Shown: positions 34,202 through 43,850, counted from the first letter of the stretch. The stretch: DNA of 64,000 nucleotides from CAVQZC01 sp963718315 (GCA_963718315.1 CAVQZC010000010.1:248001-312000), one strand, 5' to 3'. The notes: generated by a model from the sequence alone, not told the origin. A program made the numbers and translations.

Positions 34202-36448
34202 TGCCGCGCCTGGTTCGCACCGAGGCGGTGGTCGAGGGCCGCGTCGAGGAACGCTGGACGCTGGTCGAGGACGACCAGACCCCCGAGTACGAGACGGACG
34301 AGCCGACCGGGCCGGTCGGACAGCCGGCGACGCGCCTGACCGGCGCCGCCCGCGCCAGCGGCGCCGCCGTTTACACCGCGGACGTGCAGCTACCGGGGAT
34401 GCTCGAGGCGCGGGTGCTCCGCAGCCCCCACGCCAACGCCCGGGTGGTCTCGCTCGACCTCGACGCAGCTCGGGCGGTTCACGGCGTCCGTGCGGTGCTG
34501 GGGCCAGGCGACGCAGCCACAGCTCGAGGGGTCGCCGCTGCTCGGCGACGCACCGCGATACGCCGGAGCGGCAGTCGCTGCTGTCGCAGCCGACAACGCC
34601 GCCGCCGCCGAGCTGGCGCTCGAGGCGCTGGCGCCGGTCTACGAGCCGCTCGGCTTTGTCACCGACATGGACGAGGCGTTCGCCCAGCAGAACATCCTTG
34701 GTGAGCCTTCCGAGACCGTCCGCGGCGACCCCGACGCAGCCCTGGCGGCCGCGCCGGTCAAGATCGAGGCCGAGTACCTCGCGCCCGCCCAGCTCCACAA
34801 CCCGCTGGAGACGCACTGCGCCGTCGCCGACTGGCGCACCGACGAGCTGACCGTCTGGGTCTCGACCCAGGCGATCTACGGCGCGCAGGCCGACCTCGCC
34901 TCCGAGATGGGCCTCGACCGCGAGCACGTGCGCGTCATCTGCCAGTACATGGGCGGGGGCTTCGGAGCCAAGTTCGGCGCCGGGCCGGAGGCGATCCTGG
35001 CGGCCGCCCTCTCCCGGGAGTCCCGGCGGCCGGTTCGGCTCGTGCTCAGCCGCCGGGAGGAGAACCAGGTGGCCGGCTTCCGCACGCCCGCCCGCGTCAC
35101 GTTTGCGATCGGCGCCGACACCGACGGCACGCTGCAGGCGATCGAGGCGTCGGCCGTGATGGGCCTCGGCGACGACGGCTGGGCGTTCCCGGTGCTGGAG
35201 CCCGCGAAGTCGCTCTACTCCTGCCCCAACCTGCGGGCGATGGTGGTGCCGGTGCGCCAGAACCTCGGGCCGGCGGCTGCCTTCCGCGCCCCCGGCGTGA
35301 TGGAGGGCACCTGGGCGCTCGAACAGGCGCTCGACGAGCTGGCCGAGAAGGCCGGTGTCGACCCGATCGAGCTGCGCCGCCGCAACCATGCCGACGTCGA
35401 TCCGGGCACCGAGCGCCAGTACACGTCCAAGCGCCTGCTGGAGGCGTACGACCGGGCAGCCGAGCTCGCGGGGTGGGACGACCGCGACCAGCTCCGCGCC
35501 GACTCCAACGGCCGTATCAAGCGCGGGATGGGCGTCGCCAGCCAGTACTGGTGGGGTGGCGGCGGCCCGCCGGCCTACGCCGAGGTGCGGATCGGCAAGG
35601 AGGCGCGGCCGGTGCTGTCGGTCGGCCTGCAGGATCTGGGCACGGGCACGATCACAGCCTGCGCGATCACTGCCGCCGAACGGCTGGGGGTGCGCGTCGA
35701 GGACGTCACGGTGCTCGCCGGCGACACCTCTCGGATGGGCCACGGCCCGTTCTCGGGCGGCTCCATGACCCTGGCGTCGATCGCCCCGGCAGTGCGCTCT
35801 GCCGGCCACCGGGTGCGCGTCCAGCTCCTGGAGCTGGCGGCCGACCTGTTCGAGATCGCCGCGTCCGACCTGGTGCTGGCCGACGGTGAGGTGCGCTCGG
35901 TCGACGGCACTCTGCGGGCGCCGCTCACCGACGTAACAGGCAAGCTGGGCAGCGCGTGGGTCACGGCCAGCGGCTCCCGCTCCCCCAACCCGGCAGGGAT
36001 GGCCGTCAACACGTTCGGCTGCCAGATCGCCCAGGTCGTGGTCGACACCTGGACGGGCGTCGTTCGCGTCGAGAAGATCGTGGCCGTGCACGACGTCGGC
36101 CGGATCGTCAACCCGATGGGCGCGCGCAGCCAGGTGAACGGCGGCATTCTGCAGGGCATCGGGTTCGCGCTGATGGAGGAGCGGGTGGTCGACCCGACCA
36201 CCGGCACCCTCGTCAACCCCGGGCTCGAGGACTACAAGATCCCGACCATGGCCGACCTGCCCGAGATCGTCTGCGAGTTCGTCGGCACTCCCGATCCGGA
36301 GCTCGCGATGGGCATCAAGGGCCTGGGCGAGCCGCCGATCATCCCTACTGCCGGGGCCATCGGCAACGCGATCGCGCACGCCACGGGGGTCCGTCTGCGG
36401 GAGGCGCCGTACACGCCGCGCCGCGTGCTGGAGGGGCTCGCCGGGTGA
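34201..36448 (+). CDS. Molybdenum hydroxylase, molybdopterin-binding subunit (one-base frameshift near 34515)
   Basis: About 748 aa with one shift near 34515. Mo-pterin dehydrogenase fold: RLTGAARASGAAVYTADVQLPGM (about residues 42-60 region), HNPLETHCAVADW, YMGGGFGAKFGAGPEAILAA, then FRAPGVMEGTWALEQALDEL, and near the end GILQGIGFALMEERV with the catalytic Glu in KGLGEPPIIPTAGAI. The active-site loop AFRAPG is of the xanthine dehydrogenase/aldehyde type; the CO-dehydrogenase loop AYRCSFR is absent, so CO is not the substrate. Purine, aldehyde or N-heterocycle hydroxylation is possible. Joined to the FAD subunit by GTGA. Confidence 0.85.
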
Positions 36449-37326
36449 GCGAGGCGACGTACGTCAGGGCCGTCGACCTGGAGCAGGCTCGCGAGCTGCT
36501 GAACGAGCCCGGGAGCCGCGCAATGGGCGGCGGCACCGACCTGCTGACCCAGCTCGACCGTGGGATCGGGCCCGCCGAGCGGATCGTCGACCTGCGCGCG
36601 CTCGGGCATGACCGGCTCGAGGAATCCGATGGCCGGCTGCACATCGGAGCAGCGGTGCGGGTCGCCGAGCTGACGCGCTTCGAGCCGGTGGCCGCCCGCT
36701 ACGCCGTGCTGGCGGAGGCGGCCGGGTCAGTCGCTTCCCCGCAGCTGCGGGAGATGGGAACGGTCGGCGGCAATCTCTGCCAGCAGGTGCGCTGCTGGTA
36801 CTACCGGCATCCCGACCTGACCTGCTGGCTGCGCGGCGGCGACACCTGCTACGCACAGATCGGCGACCACCGCAAGCACGGGCTGGAGCCCGGTGACTGC
36901 ATATCGGTCGCGCCGTCCGACCTGGCGGCCGCGCTGCTGGCGCTGGATGCGACGGTCACCACAGACGGCCGCGGCCCGTTCCCGCTGGCCGACCTGTATC
37001 GCAAGGCGACACCCGATGACCGCTCGACGCTGGCGCTGGCGCCCGGCGAGTTCGTCACCGAGGTGGCCGTCCCGCGGGCCCCCGACGCCAGCGCGTACGC
37101 CCGCGTCGGCGAGCGGGCCGCGTGGAGCTTTGCCCTGACCGGCGTCGCGGCCGCCCGCTTCGGCGACGACCTGCGGCTGGCAGCGATCGGCGTCGCCAAC
37201 CTCCCCCGCCTGCTCGACCCGGCCGACCCGCTGGCCGGCCTGCCCGGCCTGGAGATGACCGGCTGGAAGCGCACCCTGCTCGCCAACCTGGCGAAGGATG
37301 CGATCGAGCGCGTGTCGCCGGCCTGA
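36445..37326 (+). CDS. Molybdenum hydroxylase, FAD subunit with four-cysteine insert
   Basis: 293 aa. FAD-binding fold marked by MGGGTDLL (residues 27-34) and GTVGGN (105-110), C-terminal CO_deh_flav domain. Between residues 112 and 135 there are four cysteines (C112, C117, C127, C135) in a loop where 4-hydroxybenzoyl-CoA reductase beta and PaoB-type FAD subunits carry a fourth iron-sulfur cluster. The extra cluster is inference from cysteine count and position. Operon end; transcript would pass into the 99-bp gap that holds a GGGGTCAGACCCC palindrome. Confidence 0.88.
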   Translation: MSEATYVRAVDLEQARELLNEPGSRAMGGGTDLLTQLDRGIGPAERIVDLRALGHDRLEESDGRLHIGAAVRVAELTRFEPVAARYAVLAEAAGSVASPQLREMGTVGGNLCQQVRCWYYRHPDLTCWLRGGDTCYAQIGDHRKHGLEPGDCISVAPSDLAAALLALDATVTTDGRGPFPLADLYRKATPDDRSTLALAPGEFVTEVAVPRAPDASAYARVGERAAWSFALTGVAAARFGDDLRLAAIGVANLPRLLDPADPLAGLPGLEMTGWKRTLLANLAKDAIERVSPA

Positions 37327-37368
37327 TCCGTCACAGACCGCGTTGCACTTCCGTGACGCCTTCTGGCT

Positions 37369-37381
37369 GGGGTCAGACCCC
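37369..37381. repeat. GGGGTCAGACCCC palindrome between convergent genes
   Basis: GGGGTC-A-GACCCC, 13 bp, perfect, in the 99-bp space between the ends of the FAD-subunit gene and ilvD. Identical-type motifs are widespread as REP sequences in several bacterial genomes. It may act as transcription-termination stem or REP mobile remnant. A pair CGTCAC/GTGACG lies beside it. Confidence 0.45.
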
Positions 37382-37425
37382 CGCTGGTCCTGGCGGCAGG
37401 TTCGTCACACAGTTGGCACAGACTG

Positions 37426-39126
37426 CTAGCGCGGACGCGTGATCGCGCCCTCGCTGGCCGAGGCGACCTGGGCGGCGTACTTGGCGAACACGCCCTTCGT
37501 GTAGCGAGGTGGCGGTGGAGTCCAGCCGCGCAGGCGGGCGGCGATCTCGTCGTCGGAGAGCAGCACCCGCAGCTCGCGCGCCTCGACGTCGAACTCCACC
37601 GTGTCGCCGTCGCGGACGACGGCGATCGGCCCGCCGTGGGCCGCCTCCGGCGTGACGTGCCCGGCCATCAAGCCGTGGGTGGCGCCCGAGAAGCGGCCGT
37701 CGGTGATCAGCGCCACGCTGTCGCCGAGGCCCTCGCCGACGATCGCCGCGGTGACGTGCAGCATCTCGCGCATCCCGGGACCGCCGGCCGGCCCCTCGTA
37801 GCGGATCACCACGACGTCTCCCGGCTCGATCGACCGCGCCTTGACCGCCGCGAAGCAGTCCTCCTCGGAGTCGAAGACGCGCGCAGGCCCCGAGTGGTGC
37901 AGCCGCTCGTGGCCGGCCAGCTTGACGACACACCCGTCCGGCGACAGGTTGCCGCGCAGGATCGCCAGGCCGCCCGTGGGCTTGATCGGGTTGTCAATGG
38001 AGACGACGACGGGCTGGCCGGGAGCCTCCGTCGCCTGGTCGGCAATCTCCCCCAGGGTGCGGCCGTCGACCGTCATCGATCCGGCGTGCACCAGCTCGCG
38101 CTTCTTCAGCTCGCGGGCGACCAGCGCCACGCCGCCGGCGTCGAAGAGGTCCGTCGCGACGTACTTGCCTCCCGGCTTCAGGCTGGCAACGATCGGCGTC
38201 CGGCCGGCGATGGTGTCGAAGTCGTCGATCGAGAACGGGATGTCCAGCTCGCGGGCGATCGCCAGCAGGTGCAGAACGCCGTTGGTCGAGCCGCCCGCGG
38301 CGGCCACCGACGCGGCGGCGTTCTCGATCGCCTCGCGGGTGATGATGTGCGACGGCCGGATGTCCTCGCGCACCAGTCGCATGACCAGCCGCCCGCTCTC
38401 CTCGGCGGCGTCGCCCTTGCCGCGGTTGAGTGCCGGGATCCCGTTGAGGCCGCCCGGGCTGATGCCCAGGAACTCGAGCGCCATCGACATCGTGTTGGCG
38501 GTGAACTGGCCGCCGCAGGCGCCGGCGCCGGGGCAGGCGGCGTCCTCCACCTCGAGCAGCTCCTCGGAGCTGATCTTCTCGGCGGCGTGGGCGCCGATCG
38601 CCTCGAACACCTCCTGGATGGTGATGTTCTTGCCGCGAAAGCTGCCGGGGGCGATCGATCCGTTGTAGAGCGCCAGCCCGGGGAGATCGAGCCGCGCCAG
38701 CGCCATCGCCGCAGCCGGGATGGTCTTGTCACAGCCGACCAGGCAGACCAGCCCGTCGAACAGGTGGCCGCGGGCGACCAGCTCGATCGAGTCGGCGATC
38801 ACCTCGCGGCTGATCAACGAGGCGCGCATGCCCTCGGTGCCCATCGAGACACCGTCCGACACCGAGATCGTGTTGAACTCCATCGGCGTCCCGCCGGCCT
38901 CGCGGATCCCGGCCTTCACCCGCTGCGCCAGCTCGCGCTGGTTGAAGTTGCAGGGCATGGTCTCGATCCAGGTCGTGGCCACGCCGACGATGGGCTTCGC
39001 CAGGTCGTCGTCGGTGAAGCCGATCCCCTTCAGCATCGACCGCGCCGCGGCGCGGTCGGGACCGTCGGTCAGCGCCGCGCTGTGCCGCTTGGCCGGGTCG
39101 GAGGGGCGGTCGTACGGTGTGGTCAT
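37426..39126 (-). CDS. ilvD: Dihydroxy-acid dehydratase
   Basis: 566 aa, full length. Iron-sulfur enzyme dehydrating dihydroxyisovalerate and dihydroxymethylvalerate to the 2-oxo acids, the step after IlvC. Cluster cysteines: ETMPCNFNQRE, CLVGCDKTIPAAAMAL and EDAACPGAGACGGQF. Later blocks GGSTNGVLHLLAIA, GPGMREMLHVTAAIVG and DGRFSGATHG are present. The ATG overlaps the stop of a small upstream gene. On the minus strand, apart from the leu/ilv operons. Confidence 0.95.
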   Translation of the reverse strand: MTTPYDRPSDPAKRHSAALTDGPDRAAARSMLKGIGFTDDDLAKPIVGVATTWIETMPCNFNQRELAQRVKAGIREAGGTPMEFNTISVSDGVSMGTEGMRASLISREVIADSIELVARGHLFDGLVCLVGCDKTIPAAAMALARLDLPGLALYNGSIAPGSFRGKNITIQEVFEAIGAHAAEKISSEELLEVEDAACPGAGACGGQFTANTMSMALEFLGISPGGLNGIPALNRGKGDAAEESGRLVMRLVREDIRPSHIITREAIENAAASVAAAGGSTNGVLHLLAIARELDIPFSIDDFDTIAGRTPIVASLKPGGKYVATDLFDAGGVALVARELKKRELVHAGSMTVDGRTLGEIADQATEAPGQPVVVSIDNPIKPTGGLAILRGNLSPDGCVVKLAGHERLHHSGPARVFDSEEDCFAAVKARSIEPGDVVVIRYEGPAGGPGMREMLHVTAAIVGEGLGDSVALITDGRFSGATHGLMAGHVTPEAAHGGPIAVVRDGDTVEFDVEARELRVLLSDDEIAARLRGWTPPPPRYTKGVFAKYAAQVASASEGAITRPR

Positions 39127-39355
39127 GTCTCGCTCTCCAGCGTCACCTTGATCCCCCAGGCGGCGCCGGAGGCAAACAGGTCGTCAGGATCGACATCGCC
39201 GACGTACCCAGGAAGTGCTGGGCCGGCTCGTCGGGCGTACTGCCATAGACCGCCCGCCGCACCGGCGCCTGTGCAGCCACCGCCAGGTGGTCGCCCCGCT
39301 CCCGTGCGGCCTCGGCCTCCTCGGCGGCGGGGCCCTCTGCGTATCCCTTGCCCAT
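39123..39355 (-). CDS. Small hypothetical protein coupled to ilvD (one-base deletion near 39210)
   Basis: From ATG 39355: GKGYAEGPAAEEAEAARERG then, after a missing base in CTGGG near 39210, YVGDVDPDDLFASGAAWGIK and an end TLESET whose TGA overlaps the ilvD ATG. The two frames read as one continuous protein of about 78 aa: acidic N-terminus and a globular tail. Without the shift the frame runs to 39143 and loses protein character. No named family recognised. TAGACT 10 nt upstream of the start is the likely promoter for ilvD as well. Confidence 0.5.
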
Positions 39356-39367
39356 AGGCGCGTGAGT

Positions 39368-40311
39368 CTACTGCGCCGCCGCTGCAGTCAGGATGCCCAT
39401 CAGGTCATCGCGGGTGACCGGACCGCCTGGCGTGCGCGCGAGATCGTCCCGCCGCAGGGCAGCTTCGGCGACGTCGCCCAGCCGATCAGCCGGCAGCTCG
39501 ACCCGGGCGTGGCCGCCGAGCTCGTCGAGCCGGACGGGCAGCCCGGCCAGGTCGGTGCCCAGCGCCACGGACAGCTCCCGCAGCTGGGGCGTCGCGCGGT
39601 CGCGCATGAACGCCATCGTGTGGGGCAACATGCAGGCGTTGGTCTGCGCATGCGGGGTGCCGAGGATGCGAACCGTGGTCTGACAGACGATGTGGTGCAG
39701 CGCCAGCCCGGCCGAGTCGATGCGCGTATCCGGCCAGGATCGATCCCAGCGCACGATCTTCCCCCGCCAGCAGCGCGGCGCCCCGCAGAGCCGCCATCGA
39801 GGCGACCGGGTTGGCGTCCGGCGTGTACAACGCCTCGGCGGCGTGCGCCATGGCGTTCATGGCGCTCGCCCTCAGGGCCGGCTCGGGCAGCGAGGTCATC
39901 AGCGCCGGGTCGGCGAGCACCAGCGCGGGGCGCAGATGGGGCTCCTGCTCGAAGCCGGGGATCTGGCGATGACCGCTGGACATCTCTGCTCCGGAGAGCG
40001 TTGTCGGGACGGCACACACCAGCCCGCCGCGGGCGCTGGCGAGCGCCTTGGCGGTGTCGATCACACGCCCGCCGCCCCAGGCGACCAACCGCACGTCCTG
40101 GACTCGGTCGAGCAGCTCCCCGGCGAGGTCTGGCACCTGGCCGGGTGGAATCTCGTACACCGCGCCCGTGAAGAGCGCCGGCAGACCGCGCCCGTTCGCG
40201 CGTTGTCGTCAGCACCTCGGCGTCGGCAAACCCGTACGCAGCCGCCTGGTCGGGCGCGCCGGGCCCGTAGACGATCGTCCGCTCACCGTCGTGCCAGGTG
40301 AAGCCGCTCAC
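39368..40311 (-). CDS. Iron-containing alcohol dehydrogenase, maleylacetate-reductase-like (two frameshifts)
   Basis: About 313 aa after removing extra bases near 40200 and 39745. N-terminus FTWHDGERTIVYGPGA resembles maleylacetate reductase. AWGGGRVIDTAKALA is the NAD-binding GGGS-like loop; VPTTLSGAEMSSG and the metal histidines in GLALHHIVC and LPHTMAF follow. Maleylacetate reductases finish aromatic ring degradation by reducing maleylacetate to 3-oxoadipate. GTG start at 40311 overlaps the upstream EamA stop by 4 nt. No ring-cleavage dioxygenase is near, so the actual substrate is open. Confidence 0.72.
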
Positions 40312-41216
40312 CGGCGCACCTGTGCCAGTGCCACGCCGGCGATCACCAGTGCGGCGCCGGCCGCCAGCCACGCCGTCACATCCTCGCCCAGCGTGAGCGC
40401 GCCGATCACGACCGCGAGCGGCGGCACGCCGTACAGGTAGGCGACGGCGCGCGATGCGTCGAGATGATCGCAGGGCCAGCGTCCAGGCAATGTAGGCGAA
40501 CAGCGTGCAGATCAGCCCGAGATACACGACCAGCAGCCAGTCGAACGCCGACATGTGCGCGGGCGTCGCCGACCCACGAGCCGCGGATGAACGGCAGCAG
40601 CGCCACGGTGCCGGCCAGCGTCGCCGCGGAGCTGACGGCGATCGGGCTGTGGCGCGTCAGCAGCGGCTTGGCCATCACGTTGTAGGCGGCGAAGGAGATC
40701 GGCGCCAGCAGCACGAGCAGCGGCCCCTTGGCGTTGTCCAGCGAGACGCTCTGGCCGGCGCCCAGCGTGACGACCACGACGACGCCGACGAATGCGATGG
40801 CGAGACCGGCCGCGCGGCGGCCGGAGAACACGCTCCAGCCCGAGCAGCAGCGCGAGTCCCAGCGTCATTCCGGGAGCCGTACCGACGATCACGGCCGCAG
40901 TCCCCGAGGTCGTCCGCAGCTCGCCCTCGTTGAGGGCGACGTGGTAGACGGTGATCAGGAGCACGCCGGCGACGATGATCCTGACCATGTCGCGGCGGGT
41001 GATCCCCGGCAGCCCGCCCGAGTAGCGGAAGGCGATGATGAACCCGGGTGCCGCCAGTGCGCAGCGGCCGAGCGCGATCTCGGGCGCAGCGACGCCGGCG
41101 TCCAGCAGGTGCTTGATGGCGGCGAAGGCCCCCGCCCAGGCGACCACCACCGACGCCAGCACGAGGTGCGCGCCGCGTCGCGAGAGCGCGGCGTGCGCTC
41201 CCCCCTGCAGGGTCAC
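40308..41216 (-). CDS. EamA/DMT-family membrane exporter (three frameshifts)
   Basis: About 301 aa with extra bases near 40845, 40560 and 40460. Ten membrane helices in two EamA repeats: LVLASVVVAWAGAFAAIKHL, then VYHVALNEGELRTTSGTAAV in the first half; LAIAFVGVVVVVTLGAG, FAYIAWTLALR and AVAYLYGVPPLAVVIGALTL in the second. Such transporters export amino acids, metabolites or drugs by proton exchange. GTG 41216 overlaps the esterase stop; end overlaps the dehydrogenase start. The three shifts each preserve the helix order, so errors in the sequence are likely. Confidence 0.78.
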
Positions 41217-41848
41217 ACCCGCTCCGCTACCCAGGCCTGCAGCACCGGCACAAACGCCGGGTCGATGTGGTGTCCCATCGGGGACTCGCGCCACGTCACG
41301 TCTGCGCCCGCCGCCTGCATGGTGTCGCGTGCCCGTCTCCCCCACTCGACACCGATCACCGGGTCCTGGGAGCCGTGGCCGATCGCCACCGGATATCCCT
41401 CCAGGCCCTCGAGGTCGAGCGAGAAGCCCTCGACGGTCGGCATGAAGCCGGACAGGCCGATGATGCCGGCGGGGCGCGTGCGCCCGGCGCCCAGCCCGAG
41501 CGCCCACGACATCACGCAGCCCTGCGAGAACCCGCCCAGCACCGTCCGCTCCAGCGGGACGCCGATCTCACCGGCGAGGCCGTCCAGCCACGCGCCGGCG
41601 GCCTCCATCGTGGGCAGGAACGTCCCCGGGTCGGGATAGCCGATGTCGTGCACGATGTACCAGTGGTTCCCGCCCGGCGGCAGGCGCAGCGGTCCCCGCG
41701 GCGTGACCCCGATCAGCCGCCGTTGCGGGTCGAGCGCATCGAGCAGCGGGATCAGGTCGTGCTCGTCGGCGCCGCGGCCGTGCAGTAGCACCAGGGCTCC
41801 GGCTGCCGTCCCTTCGGACGGTCGGATGACGGCGCTGATCGGCTCCAC
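41213..41848 (-). CDS. Carboxylesterase/phospholipase-type alpha/beta hydrolase
   Basis: 211 aa. Family PF02230-like: ALVLLHGRGADEHDLIPLLD (oxyanion loop), nucleophile serine in GGFSQGCVMSWAL, acid Asp in HGSQDPVIGVEW and catalytic His in MGHHIDP. It hydrolyses short acyl esters or lysophospholipids in the cytoplasm. Start GTG 41848 is preferred over ATG 41875 because the latter would overlap the divergent thioesterase start; TAGCTT is 8 nt upstream. First gene of a coupled three-gene set with the EamA exporter and dehydrogenase. Confidence 0.85.
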   Translation of the reverse strand: MEPISAVIRPSEGTAAGALVLLHGRGADEHDLIPLLDALDPQRRLIGVTPRGPLRLPPGGNHWYIVHDIGYPDPGTFLPTMEAAGAWLDGLAGEIGVPLERTVLGGFSQGCVMSWALGLGAGRTRPAGIIGLSGFMPTVEGFSLDLEGLEGYPVAIGHGSQDPVIGVEWGRRARDTMQAAGADVTWRESPMGHHIDPAFVPVLQAWVAERV

Positions 41849-41868
41849 GATCTGCAAAGCTAGCAGCG

Positions 41869-42273
41869 ATGGCACACAAGGTGGTTGAGATCCGGTGGCG
41901 CGACATGGACAACTTCGGCCACGTCAACAACTCCTGCTACCTCACCTACCTCGAGGAGGCGCGGGACGAGTACCTGACCGGATTGCTTGGTCCCGAGACC
42001 GTTCACCGGATCGTCGTCCGCAAGGTGGAGATCGAGTTCGTGAGCGGGCTGAGTCAGGACGACGACACGGCGATCGCCGCGACTCAGGTCGAGGGCATCG
42101 GGACATCGAGCATCAAGCTGCGGGAGTCGATCCACGCCGGCATCGACGGCCGCCTGGCTGCGCGGGCAGAGACGGTGGTGGTGCACACCGCCAGCGACGG
42201 GCGAGCGGCCAGCGCTCCGTTGCCCGACGAGGCACGGGCGATCTTGGAACGCGAGCTGGAGACAGCGGTCTAG
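41869..42273 (+). CDS. Acyl-CoA thioesterase (4HBT hotdog fold)
   Basis: 134 aa. VEIRWRDMDNFGHVNNSCYLTYLEEAR carries the catalytic Asp-x-x-x-x-x-H of 4-hydroxybenzoyl-CoA thioesterases (D14 in DMDNFGHVN). Then KVEIEFVSGLSQDD and RAETVVVHT strands. Single hotdog unit, so it works as a tetramer. Substrate probably a short or aryl acyl-CoA. Divergent from the esterase gene with a 20-bp spacer; stop overlaps by 4 nt that of the convergent thioredoxin gene. Confidence 0.87.
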   Translation: MAHKVVEIRWRDMDNFGHVNNSCYLTYLEEARDEYLTGLLGPETVHRIVVRKVEIEFVSGLSQDDDTAIAATQVEGIGTSSIKLRESIHAGIDGRLAARAETVVVHTASDGRAASAPLPDEARAILERELETAV

Positions 42274-42917
42274 TAGAGCGCCTGCGCCAGCGCGCGGCGG
42301 TACTGGAGGGCGAGCGGGTGGTCCTGCCCGAGCTGCTCGAAGACGCCGACCATTACCTGCCGCAGGCGGTCGCGGGTTTCGCCGTGGGCTGAGCGCACCG
42401 ACTCCAGAAGCAGCTGGAGGCCGCGCTCGGTGTCGCCGGATCGGATCGCCTCCAGCGCGTCGCTGGCCTCCGGATCGGCGGCCAGCTCGAGCTCGGCCAG
42501 CGCGGCCAGGGCGCCGGGGTGGTTGGGCTCCAGCTCGAGGGCACGTCGCAGCGACTCCTCGTCGCCCTGCTCGACCAGCAGGTCGGCCTCACTTGGCAAC
42601 AGGCGCTTGAGGAATGCGTCGACCGACTGCCGGGGCATGGCGCCGGTGAACTGTTCGACCACGCGGCCGTTGCGAAACGCCTTCACCGCGGGGATGCCCG
42701 ATACCCGGTACTCCACGGCGGAGCGCTGGTTGGCGTCGACGTCGACCTTGACCAGCTCCACGGCCCCCTCGGTCGCGTCGACTGCGGCCTCCAGCACAGG
42801 CCCCAGCTGCCGGCACGGCCCGCACCACTCGGCCCAGAAATCGACTACCACGGGCACCTCGTGGGAGCGCTCGATGACGTCCGCCTGGAACGTTGCGTCT
42901 GTGGTGTCCACAGTCAT
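42270..42917 (-). CDS. Thioredoxin-TPR fusion protein (CnoX-like)
   Basis: 215 aa. Thioredoxin domain with active site WAEWCGPCRQLG (about residues 28-39, C32 and C35) and cis-proline SGIPAVKAF. From about residue 108 tetratricopeptide-like helices (DLLVEQGDEESLRRALELEP, LAALAELELAADP) follow; such Trx-TPR proteins (YbbN/CnoX) hold oxidised clients and hand them to chaperonin. TACGCT is 6 nt from the ATG, so likely leaderless. Confidence 0.9.
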   Translation of the reverse strand: MTVDTTDATFQADVIERSHEVPVVVDFWAEWCGPCRQLGPVLEAAVDATEGAVELVKVDVDANQRSAVEYRVSGIPAVKAFRNGRVVEQFTGAMPRQSVDAFLKRLLPSEADLLVEQGDEESLRRALELEPNHPGALAALAELELAADPEASDALEAIRSGDTERGLQLLLESVRSAHGETRDRLRQVMVGVFEQLGQDHPLALQYRRALAQALY

Positions 42918-42952
42918 ACCTGCAGCGTAGATGACAGCCTCAGACGCCCGGC

Positions 42953-43795
42953 TCAGGAGCCGCCGTCGCCGCCCTGTTCGCGCAGGAACCGCTCGAAGTC
43001 CTTGGCGAGCTGATCGCCGGTCGGCGGATCCTCGGCGTCGCTCTGCTCCTCCAGCTGCTCGACGTAGGCGAGCACGTCCGGGTCGTCTGCAATCGCGGCT
43101 GCCACCCGCACGGCGTACTCGCTGGCCGCCCGCTGCAGCTCGGCGCTGGGGCCGGGGGTTCCGACCAGCTCGGCGAGCCGCTCGAGGATGGCCACGGCCG
43201 CCCGCGGGTTGGGGGTCGCCGAGATGTAATGCGGGGTTGCCGCCCACAGGCTGGCCGACCGCAGCCCGGCCTGGGCGCACGCGTCGTGCAGGACGCCGAC
43301 GATGCCCGTCGGCCCTTCGTAGTTCGAGCGGGTGAGGCCGAGATCGTCGATCAGCGATTGCTCCGACCCTGTTGCCGAAACGGGCACCGGCCTGGTGTGC
43401 GGCGTGTCGGCGAGCAGTGCGCCCAACGTGATCACAAGCTGGACGTCCAGCTTGCGGGCCAGGTCGGCGATCGCCGTGGCAAATCCCCGCCAGCGGAGGT
43501 TCGGTTCGGTGCCGACAACAACCACCAGGTTGTTGCTCTCGGCGACGAACAGCTCGGTCTCCGGCCATTCGATCCGCCGGATGCTGCCGTCGATCAGCGA
43601 AACCGTCGGTCGCGTCTGCTGGTAATCGACGAAGTCCTCGGAGTCGATCACGGCAAACCGCTCGGCGTCGGTGACCGCCCGCAGGTAGTTGGCGGCCAGG
43701 CTCGCCGCCCCGCCGGCGTCGTTCCAGCCCTGGAAAGCTGCGATCATCGTCGGCTTGCGCAACCGGGGCGTGCGTTCGATCCGGATCACGTCCAC
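42953..43795 (-). CDS. PAC2 family proteasome-assembly-like protein
   Basis: About 280 aa. Opens with RKPTMIAAFQGWNDAGGAAS and continues FVDYQQTRPTVSLIDGSIRR, LVVVVGTEPNLRWRGFA, VITLGALLADTPHTRPVPV, GPTGIVGVLHDACAQAG and the actinobacterial PAC2 end with ADDPDVLAYVEQLEEQ. PAC2 proteins are found next to proteasome-related genes in Actinobacteria and assist alpha-ring assembly in eukaryotes; bacterial role is unclear. GTG 43795 stands 7 nt after TACCCT. It is divergent from the MarP-like protease with a 61-bp spacer. Confidence 0.85.
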   Translation of the reverse strand: MDVIRIERTPRLRKPTMIAAFQGWNDAGGAASLAANYLRAVTDAERFAVIDSEDFVDYQQTRPTVSLIDGSIRRIEWPETELFVAESNNLVVVVGTEPNLRWRGFATAIADLARKLDVQLVITLGALLADTPHTRPVPVSATGSEQSLIDDLGLTRSNYEGPTGIVGVLHDACAQAGLRSASLWAATPHYISATPNPRAAVAILERLAELVGTPGPSAELQRAASEYAVRVAAAIADDPDVLAYVEQLEEQSDAEDPPTGDQLAKDFERFLREQGGDGGS

Positions 43796-43802
43796 GGTTC
43801 GC

Positions 43803-43850
43803 AGGGTATCGCATGCTGATCGTCGCGCCCGCGGCGGGAAAGCCGATACT
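43803..43850. promoter_or_regulatory. Divergent leaderless promoters of PAC2 and MarP-like genes
   Basis: TACCCT on minus (43803-43808) with 7 nt to GTG 43795; GATACT on plus (43845-43850) with 6 nt to ATG 43857. Neither gene has a ribosome site. Confidence 0.5.

Noticed and set aside
33752..37326. CO dehydrogenase (coxMSL).
   Set aside because: Subunit order and the AFRAPG loop do not fit; the CODH loop AYRCSFR is absent.
37636..39357. A 573-codon open frame opposite ilvD.
   Set aside because: Composition typical of third-position GC shadow; ilvD is complete and conserved on the other strand.
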